A program made the position numbers and the translations under genes. 35,554 bases of DNA from Nocardioides albidus (GTDB taxonomy: Bacteria; Actinomycetota; Actinomycetes; Propionibacteriales; Nocardioidaceae). Shown in pieces: positions 30,390 to 35,554 of this stretch (positions are counted from its first letter, which is position 1; every line of letters begins with the position of its first letter). Location of the stretch: contig NZ_VDMP01000018.1 of NCBI RefSeq assembly GCF_006335005.1, forward strand, positions 35,611 through 71,164, given 5' to 3'. A model generated the notes under the pieces. It was not told the origin of the DNA. It saw only the letters and a program-made list of their open reading frames with translations, and ran no database searches.

Positions 30390-31763
30390 GTGGAGCTGCG
30401 TGACTATCTGCGGGTGGTGCGCCGTCGGTGGATCTCCATCCTGATGATGGCGATCGCGGTGACAGCCGCTGCCGGTGCTTTCACGGCGCTGCAGACGCCG
30501 CAGTACGCCTCGACCGCCCGGCTCTTCGTGACGACCGCGCAGACCGACGACAGCCAACTCCTCCAGGGTGGCCAGTTCTCGGCGCAGCGGGTCAAGTCGT
30601 ACGCCGACCTGATCACCAGTCGTGAGCTCGCGCAGCGGGTGATCACGGACACCGGCATCGAGGTCAAGGCGGCCGACCTGACCAGCCACGTCACAGCGCA
30701 GGCTGTTCTCGACACGGTCAACCTCGACATCACGGTCACCGACGCCGACGCGCATCGGGCCCAGCTGATCGCTCAGTCTTATGCCGAACAGCTCACCGAT
30801 CTCGTCCGCGAGCTCGAGACGCCCGCGGGTCAGACGGATGCGCCGATCAAGGCGACGATCGTCGACGACGCGTCCCTGTCGGAGGTGCCGGTCTCTCCCA
30901 AGCCGGTGCGCAATCTGGGACTCGGACTCGTGGTCGGACTGATGCTGGGCTTCGGCATCGCCGTGCTGCGGGAGGTCCTCGACACCCGCGTGAAGTCGCT
31001 CGACGACGTCGCCGAGATCACCGACGCCCCCACCCTCGGCACGATCGTCTACGACGCCTCCGCGGTGAAGTCGCCGCTGCTCACCCAGGTCCCGTCGCAC
31101 TCGCCGCGCGCGGAGTCGTTCCGGGTGCTGCGCACCAACCTCCAGTTCGTCGACGTCGACAGCAAGCAGAAGGTCTTCGTCGTGAGCTCCGCCGTGCCGG
31201 GTGAGGGTAAGACCTCGACCGCGGTGAACCTCGCGATCAGCCTGGCGCAGGGCGGCAACCGCACCCTCCTCGTCGAGGCGGACCTTCGCCGGCCGATGGC
31301 CGCCAAGCGACTGGGCATGGACGAGGCCGTCGGTCTCACGAGCGTGCTGGTCGGCAAGATCAAGGCCGAGGATGTGACCCAGACCCACGAGGAGTCGGGT
31401 CTGCGCTTCGTCGCCTCGGGCCCGATCCCGCCGAACCCGGCCGAGCTCATCCAGTCCCACGCGATGGAGGACTTCCTGGCCCACGCCCGCGACGAGTACG
31501 ACGTCGTCCTCGTCGACGCTCCTCCGCTGCTCCCGGTGACCGATGCGGCGCTGCTGGCGGCGAAGGCCGACGGTGCGCTGGTGGTGCTGAGTCACGGCAA
31601 GGTGACCCGTGAGCAGGTGCGGCTCTCGATCGAGCGTCTCGCCCAGGTCGACGCCCACCTTGCCGGCCTCGTGCTCAACAAGGTGCCGGCGAAGGGGAAG
31701 TCCTACGGCTACGGCTACGGGTACGGCTACGCGCCCGACGCGGGTCCCGCTGCCGAGCGCTGA
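30390..31763 (+). CDS. Polysaccharide co-polymerase / BY-kinase fusion, second copy
   Basis: The 457-residue protein has the Wzz part MELRDYLRVVRRRW with membrane helices near residues 15-33 and 175-195. The kinase part has Walker A SAVPGEGKT (267-275), Walker A' LLVEADLRRP (293-302, Glu where the paralogue has Asp) and Walker B VVLVDAPP. The C-terminal tail is alternating Tyr-Gly with five tyrosines, whereas the copy at 16709 has six tyrosines in a row. GTG at 30390 has AGGAG 6 nt upstream. It is co-transcribed with the DUF4012 gene and is followed 13 nt after its stop by a strong hairpin lying inside the left cysN-end repeat. It presumably serves a second polysaccharide or partners the first. 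Confidence 0.92.
   Translation: MELRDYLRVVRRRWISILMMAIAVTAAAGAFTALQTPQYASTARLFVTTAQTDDSQLLQGGQFSAQRVKSYADLITSRELAQRVITDTGIEVKAADLTSHVTAQAVLDTVNLDITVTDADAHRAQLIAQSYAEQLTDLVRELETPAGQTDAPIKATIVDDASLSEVPVSPKPVRNLGLGLVVGLMLGFGIAVLREVLDTRVKSLDDVAEITDAPTLGTIVYDASAVKSPLLTQVPSHSPRAESFRVLRTNLQFVDVDSKQKVFVVSSAVPGEGKTSTAVNLAISLAQGGNRTLLVEADLRRPMAAKRLGMDEAVGLTSVLVGKIKAEDVTQTHEESGLRFVASGPIPPNPAELIQSHAMEDFLAHARDEYDVVLVDAPPLLPVTDAALLAAKADGALVVLSHGKVTREQVRLSIERLAQVDAHLAGLVLNKVPAKGKSYGYGYGYGYAPDAGPAAER
31704..31730 (+). repeat. Hexanucleotide repeat encoding the Tyr-Gly tail
   Basis: TAC codons occur every 6 nt (31704, 31710, 31716, 31722, 31728) with GGC or GGG between them, giving YGYGYGYGY. Like the TAC run at 16766 it is a simple repeat that could change copy number in frame. 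Confidence 0.75.
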
Positions 31764-31768
31764 TCCGG

Positions 31769-31904
31769 GATGACGAACGGCGCCCGCTCCCAGGTCGGGG
31801 GCGGGCGCCGTCGCGCGTCGTACGGTCGTCAGCCGTTGATTCATGCCGGCGCCGACGGTCACGCCGGTCGCCTCGTCGATCAGGATGAACGAGCCGGTGG
31901 TGCG
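31769..31904. repeat. Left direct repeat: copy of the cysN 3' end and terminator
   Basis: This 136-nt segment matches 32282-32414 with only a few substitutions and three single-base indels. Read on the minus strand it encodes the last ~20 residues of CysN (TTGSFILIDEATGVTVGAGM), but an extra T at the tail shifts the frame so the true stop is lost. It also contains the hairpin terminator. It is a decayed duplicate, not a gene. Confidence 0.88.
31777..31811 (+). terminator. Strong hairpin terminator after the BY-kinase gene
   Basis: ACGGCGCCCG (31777-31786) pairs perfectly with CGGGCGCCGT (31802-31811), with further C/G pairing inside. It follows the BY-kinase stop by 13 nt and is the repeat copy of the hairpin at 32288. 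Confidence 0.7.
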
Positions 31905-31977
31905 AGAGCGCGGTGGGCTCGTCCCGCAGCGATCCTTGAACGGGTCCGCGGTGGATTGAAGGTCGATACCGTTTCCG

Positions 31978-32286
31978 TTGACAGAAACCTGCTCGGTGGA
32001 TTCGGCCGTCGCCAGGCTGTTGGCCCTGCTCCCCGAGGCGCCTGTCGTGACGGCGACGACCCTCGCTCGGATCCTCGGCGTCTCTTTCCCGGCCGCCAGT
32101 TCGGCGCTGGACGAGCTCATGCAGGCGGGGGTCCTCGCCACCCGGTCCGTCGAGCGGGGCGCCCGGGCCTACGCGGCGCGTGACGTCCTCGACCTCGTCA
32201 CGCTCTCGGAGCGGGCACTAGCGAGCACGCAGTTCGACACACGTGCGTCGCCTCCGCATCCTGCGGCTCCCGCACGCCCGAGATGA
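31978..32286 (+). pseudogene. C-terminal fragment of a Fic-family protein (winged-helix part)
   Basis: The frame reads from about 31978 to the stop at 32284-32286. VARLLALLPEAPVVTATTLA, RILGVSFPAASSALDELMQA and GVLATRSVERGARAYAA form the winged helix typical of the C-terminal end of actinobacterial Fic proteins, and the tail ERALASTQFDTRASPP also fits those proteins. The Fic AMP-transferase core (HPFxxGNGR motif) is absent, so only the last ~100 residues of a ~370-residue gene remain. There is a TTG at 31978 but no ribosome site. It sits exactly between the two cysN-end repeats, so it came with the insertion or recombination that made them. A functional small DNA-binding protein is possible but unlikely. 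Confidence 0.6.
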
Positions 32287-32414
32287 CGACGGCGCCCGTC
32301 CCCAGGTGGGGGCGGGCGCCGTCGCGCGTCGCACGGTCGTCAGCCGTTGATCATGCCGGCGCCGACGGTCACGCCGGTCGCCTCGTCGATCAGGATGAAC
32401 GAGCCGGTGGTGCG
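32282..32414. repeat. Right direct repeat: native cysN 3' end and terminator
   Basis: This 133-nt segment is the intact partner of 31769-31904; start to start the repeats are 513 bp apart. It covers the last 25 codons of cysN, the stop at 32340-32342 and the hairpin at 32288-32323. Confidence 0.88.
32288..32323 (-). terminator. Strong hairpin terminator after cysN
   Basis: GACGGCGCCCG (32288-32298) pairs with CGGGCGCCGTC (32313-32323) over 11 bp, with CCCC and GGGG stacking inside. It begins about 17 nt after the cysN stop on the minus strand and would work in both directions. Confidence 0.75.
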
Positions 32415-33599
32415 GTTCTTCGAGTAGGGGTCGCACAGCAGCGGCACCGTGGTGCGCAGCGTGACGCGGCCGATCTCGTTGACGCCGAGCTCGTTGGTGG
32501 CCTGGTCGCGGTGCAGCGTGTTGACGTCGAGGCGGTACTGGATGTCCTTGACCAGTGCGCGGCCCGTGCGGGTCGTGTGCTTGATCGCCAGCTTCTGCCG
32601 CGGCTGCAGCGGGGTGGTGGTCATCCAGCAGATCATCGCGTCGATGTCCTGACTGGGGGCCGGGGCGTTCTTGACCCGCGCGATCATGTCACCGCGCGAG
32701 ACGTCGACGTCGTCCTCGAGGTGGACGGTCACGCTCATCGGCGGGAAGGCCTCGGTGATCTCCTTGTCGAAGAGGTCGATCCTCGCGATCTTCGAGGTCA
32801 TGCCGGAGGGGAGCACGACGACCTCGTCGCCCGGCTTCAGGACGCCACCGGCCACCTGGCCGGCGTACCCGCGGTAGTCGTGGAACTCGTCGGACTTCGG
32901 GCGGATGACGTACTGCACCGGGAAGCGGGCGTCGATCAGGTCGCGGTCGGAGGCGACGTGGACGTGCTCGAGGTGGTGCATGAGCGTGGGACCGGAGTAC
33001 CACGGCATGTTCTCGGAGCGGGTCACGACATTGTCGCCCTGGAGCGCCGAGATCGGGATGACCTCGAGGTCGGGGACGTTGAGCTTGGTCGCGAACTGCG
33101 TGAACTCGCGGTAGATGTTCTCGTAGACCTGCTGGTCGAAGTCGACGAGATCCATCTTGTTGACGGCCAGCACGAGGTGCGGGACGCGGAGCAGGGAGAG
33201 GATCACCGCGTGCCGGCGCGACTGCTCGGTGAGGCCCTGGCGGGCGTCGACGAGCACGAGGCCCAGGTCGGCGGTGGAGGCGCCGGTGACCATGTTGCGG
33301 GTGTACTGCACGTGGCCCGGGGTGTCGGCGATGATGAACTTGCGGTTGGGCGTCGCGAAGTAGCGGTAGGCCACGTCGATGGTGATGCCCTGCTCGCGCT
33401 CGGAGCGCAGGCCGTCGGTCAGCAGCGCGAGGTCGGTGTAGTCGTACCCCTTCGCCTCGCTGGTGGCCTCGACCGCCTCGAGCTGGTCCTCGAAGATCGA
33501 CTTGGAGTCGAGCAGCAGGCGCCCGATGAGGGTGGACTTGCCGTCGTCGACCGAGCCGGCGGTCGCGAAGCGCAGGAGGTCCATGTTGGTAGCGGACAT
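32340..33599 (-). CDS. cysN: Sulfate adenylyltransferase, large (GTPase) subunit
   Basis: CysN is the GTPase subunit that drives ATP sulfurylase, making adenosine 5'-phosphosulfate from sulfate and ATP. The 419-residue protein has the EF-Tu-like G domain with GSVDDGKSTLIGRLL (P-loop), ITIDVAYRYF, IADTPGHVQYTRNM and AVNKMDLV, then the two beta-barrel domains. There is no fused APS-kinase (CysC) domain, so it is CysN alone. The ATG at 33599 shares one base with the cysD stop. Its last 25 codons and terminator occur a second time at 31769-31904. The protein itself is full length and ends GAGMING. Confidence 0.96.
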   Translation of the reverse strand: MSATNMDLLRFATAGSVDDGKSTLIGRLLLDSKSIFEDQLEAVEATSEAKGYDYTDLALLTDGLRSEREQGITIDVAYRYFATPNRKFIIADTPGHVQYTRNMVTGASTADLGLVLVDARQGLTEQSRRHAVILSLLRVPHLVLAVNKMDLVDFDQQVYENIYREFTQFATKLNVPDLEVIPISALQGDNVVTRSENMPWYSGPTLMHHLEHVHVASDRDLIDARFPVQYVIRPKSDEFHDYRGYAGQVAGGVLKPGDEVVVLPSGMTSKIARIDLFDKEITEAFPPMSVTVHLEDDVDVSRGDMIARVKNAPAPSQDIDAMICWMTTTPLQPRQKLAIKHTTRTGRALVKDIQYRLDVNTLHRDQATNELGVNEIGRVTLRTTVPLLCDPYSKNRTTGSFILIDEATGVTVGAGMING

Positions 33600-34513
33600 C
33601 AGAAGTAGCCCTCCTTCTTGCGGTCCTCCATGGCAGCCTCGGAGAACCGGTCGTCACCGCGGGTCGCGCCGCGCTCGGTGACCCGGGCGACCGCGACCTC
33701 CTCGATGATCTCGGGGATCGTGCTGGCGGTGGACTCCACGCAGCCGGTCAGGGTCAGGTCGCCGACGGTGCGGAAGCGCACGGTGCGCTCCTCGGCGACC
33801 TCGCCGTCGCGGAGCGGGTTGTGCTCGCTCTCGGACAGCAGCATGCCGTCACGCTGGAAGACGCGGCGCTGGTGGGAGAAGTAGATGCTGGGGATCTCGA
33901 TGCCCTCGCGGCCGATGTAGTCCCAGATGTCGAGCTCGGTCCAGTTGGAGATCGGGAAGATCCGCATGTGCTCGCCCTCGTGGATGCGCCCGTTGTAGAG
34001 GCTCCACAGCTCGGGACGCTGCATCTTCGGGTCCCACTGGCCGAACTCGTCGCGGTGGGAGTAGACGCGCTCCTTGGCGCGCGCCTTCTCCTCGTCGCGA
34101 CGCCCGCCACCGAAGGCGGCCGTGAAGCCGTTCTCCTCGATGGCGTTGAGCAGGGTGCCGATCTGCAGGCGGTTGCGCGAGGTCTTGCCGTCGTCGACGA
34201 CGATGCCATCCTTGATGGCCTGCTCGACGCTGGCGACGATCAGCTTCACGCCGAGGCGGTCGACCCAGTTGTCGCGGGTGGCGAGCACCTCGGGGAAGTC
34301 GTAGCCGGTGTCGACCTGCAGCACCGGGAACGGGATCTTGGCCGGGTAGAACGCCTTCTCCGCAAGGCGCATCATCACGATGGAGTCCTTGCCGCCGGAG
34401 AACATCAGGACCGGCTTCTCGAACTCGGCCGCGACCTCGCGGAAGATGTGGATCGACTCCGCCTCCAGCTGGTCCAGCTGGCTGAGGCGGTAGTCGCTGT
34501 GGGTCTGAGTCAT
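33599..34513 (-). CDS. cysD: Sulfate adenylyltransferase, small (catalytic) subunit
   Basis: CysD carries out the adenylyl transfer from ATP to sulfate. The 304-residue protein has the PP-loop SGGKDSIVMMRLAEKAF, VLQVDTGYDFPEVL, AAFGGGRRDEEKARAKERV and RIFPISNWTELDIWDYI, all family hallmarks, and is of normal length. ATG at 34513 has an AAAGGA site some 14 nt upstream. It leads the cysDN operon; no cysC, cysH or cysteine leader peptide was found upstream in the ~970 bp to the next gene. APS made here can feed cysteine synthesis or, with an APS kinase elsewhere, sulfation of glycans. Confidence 0.96.
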   Translation of the reverse strand: MTQTHSDYRLSQLDQLEAESIHIFREVAAEFEKPVLMFSGGKDSIVMMRLAEKAFYPAKIPFPVLQVDTGYDFPEVLATRDNWVDRLGVKLIVASVEQAIKDGIVVDDGKTSRNRLQIGTLLNAIEENGFTAAFGGGRRDEEKARAKERVYSHRDEFGQWDPKMQRPELWSLYNGRIHEGEHMRIFPISNWTELDIWDYIGREGIEIPSIYFSHQRRVFQRDGMLLSESEHNPLRDGEVAEERTVRFRTVGDLTLTGCVESTASTIPEIIEEVAVARVTERGATRGDDRFSEAAMEDRKKEGYF

Positions 34514-35487
34514 GCCTGGGCGCCTGTCCTTTCGGGGTTCGCTGCCTTCAGGGCCCGCTCATCGTGCCATGCCGCGCCTTGCAGCGGGACATCTGCGGAC
34601 GGCGCTCAGACAAATCGACGAGTTCGGGTGCCCGTCCCGCTGATCCCGGTCGACCCGGATGCCTGCCGTCCTCGGCGCGGTGGTGCCGGCCGAAGGGCCC
34701 GTGCTCGTGCGGACGGCATTCGTCGTACGCCGCGTCGACCGGAGATCTCGCAGCGGGATATCGGGCTCGACAGCGCCCGTATGACGACGCCGTGCATTGC
34801 GCGCCTGTGGTGTCACTGCTAATGCCCGGCGGGGCATATCGACCACCTGGGGGAATTCTGGAGGCGCGGCAGTCGGAGCCGATTCGCGAATTGCCTCGCG
34901 TCGGCGATTCTCGGTGCACGAGCGTGCATTACCGCACGGTAGACGCGGAGGAGTCGCCCGATCCTGCCGATCGGGACCTTGGTCCCGCAATCGCAGGAGT
35001 CGAAATTCGGCGCTCGAATGGCGAGGTCGCACCAAGTGACTTCCGGGTAGCAAGAACCTCGAGATTTCGATGGTCGGACGTTTGCTCAGCAGTCGTCTTT
35101 ACTGATAGTCATTTACCTTGCTGGGCCGAATCGGCGGCCGGTGAATGCATATACGAGGAGGGGTGAAGGGTGAGGTGTGAATCGACCCGGCGTCCGACAC
35201 CGCTCGTCGTGGCGGATCGGGGTCGGAGCCGCGGGGGTACGGCGAGAGACAGTCCCCGAGCCGTCGCATGCGAGCACCCACGCTGACCTGAGCCAGGTTC
35301 GGAGTCCGCCGGCGAGCATCGACGTCGGCTCGATCTCCGCCACCGAACGCTCACGCGGATCCCACACTCCCTCCCTGGGATCCGGGTGAGTCCCCCAAGG
35401 TGCGGCGAGGACGCAGGGGGGCGTCGTCGCCGCACCGCCCCCTCCGCACCGCCCCCTCCCGCACCGCAACCACGAAGTGGCCGACCC
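34514..35487. other. 974-bp region without a convincing gene; several palindromes and a tandem repeat
   Basis: No reading frame here looks like a protein family on either strand. The stretch 34,810-35,170 is less G+C rich than the rest of the window. Structures seen: inverted repeat ATGCCC/GGGCAT (34822-34837), a 16-bp palindrome with arms CGGGACC/GGTCCCG (34972-34987), arms GGATCCCA/TGGGATCC with an 11-nt loop (35357-35383), and a 14-bp tandem repeat beginning CCGCACCG (35430-35457). A GAGGAGG site at 35154-35160 precedes a possible 70-codon frame from GTG 35177, which I do not trust. The cysD promoter must lie at its left end. Confidence 0.6.
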
Positions 35488-35554
35488 ATGACTCAACGCG
35501 ATCTCGCCAGGCTGCTGGCCGACGGCATCGTCTCCTCGAGCGTCGAGGAGCTCG
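35488..35554 (+). CDS. Start of an unidentified CDS, cut by window edge
   Basis: An ATG at 35488 opens a frame that reads MTQRDLARLLADGIVSSSVE and is still open at the window end. It has no clear ribosome site. The alternating hydrophobic and acidic helix is protein-like, but 22 residues do not allow a family call. Confidence 0.4.
   Translation, partial: MTQRDLARLLADGIVSSSVEEL

Noticed and set aside
30024..32141. A 705-codon minus-strand frame opposite the second BY-kinase
   Set aside because: It is the antisense of the BY-kinase and DUF4012 genes; only the TTGSFILIDEATGVTVGAGM segment is meaningful and that is the duplicated cysN tail.
31978..32286. The winged-helix frame as an intact transcriptional regulator
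   Set aside because: The sequence fits the C-terminal end of Fic proteins, it lacks a ribosome site, and it lies exactly between decayed direct repeats; a fragment is the simpler reading.
34564..35166. A 200-codon plus-strand frame before the right edge
   Set aside because: No ribosome site, irregular composition and no recognisable fold. I could not tell it from chance, so it is described only as part of the gene-poor region.
35430..35457. The 14-bp tandem repeat as a CRISPR array or origin iterons
   Set aside because: Only two full units without spacers, no cas genes, no DnaA-box-like sequences and no replication genes nearby.

Overview
The window is about 70% G+C, uses many GTG/TTG starts and packs genes with 1-8 nt overlaps. 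It carries a block that I recall as conserved in mycobacteria (rhodanese/SseC/ThiX, FABP-like protein, YgfZ). This points to an actinobacterium, most plausibly a Nocardioidaceae member (Nocardioides-like). The genus is an inference from protein style, not a database result.

Region 1 (1-10,740) is the left part of a cell-surface polysaccharide locus. It holds a truncated GT61/DUF563 glycosyltransferase, an initiating sugar-phosphate transferase, a small SDR, a GT4 glycosyltransferase, a GDP-mannose 3,5-epimerase-like enzyme, an SGNH-hydrolase lipoprotein, a fossil C-terminus of a GDP-mannose 4,6-dehydratase, two more glycosyltransferases, two FkbM methyltransferases and two other SAM methyltransferases. 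Region 2 (10,078-18,112, minus strand) is a very compact nine-gene run: BY-kinase, acyl carrier protein, methyltransferase, serine-acetyltransferase-like enzyme, AMP-ligase, FabG-like SDR, methyltransferase, GT4 and FkbM. Apart from the first two gaps, its genes overlap by 4-8 nt. I read it as an assembly and decoration module that activates an acyl group on a carrier protein and adds acyl and O-methyl groups to a glycan. A DUF4012 membrane protein (18,252) is divergent from its BY-kinase.

Region 3 (20,188-22,553) is a sulfur-transfer operon. It starts with an apparently leaderless 26-residue cysteine-rich leader peptide, followed by a thiosulfate sulfurtransferase, SseC/DUF1416, a membrane-anchored thioredoxin and a DUF4395 gene split by a -1 frameshift. 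Region 4 (22,615-24,587) holds gmd and a divergent gmd paralogue in tandem. Region 5 (24,562-27,900) is conserved housekeeping: dtd, a DsrE-like protein, a nitrobindin/FABP-like protein, a Fur-family regulator, a TagD-like cytidylyltransferase and YgfZ.

Region 6 (27,901-31,763) is a second surface-polysaccharide module: a small secreted Ig-like protein, a second DUF4012 protein and a second BY-kinase. Region 7 (31,769-34,513) holds cysD-cysN. The cysN 3' end and its terminator are duplicated as about 135-bp direct repeats that enclose a fragment of a Fic-family gene. The last ~970 bp before the right edge has no convincing gene until a truncated CDS starts at 35,488. No Wzx flippase, Wzy polymerase, tRNA, rRNA, CRISPR array or intact transposase was seen.
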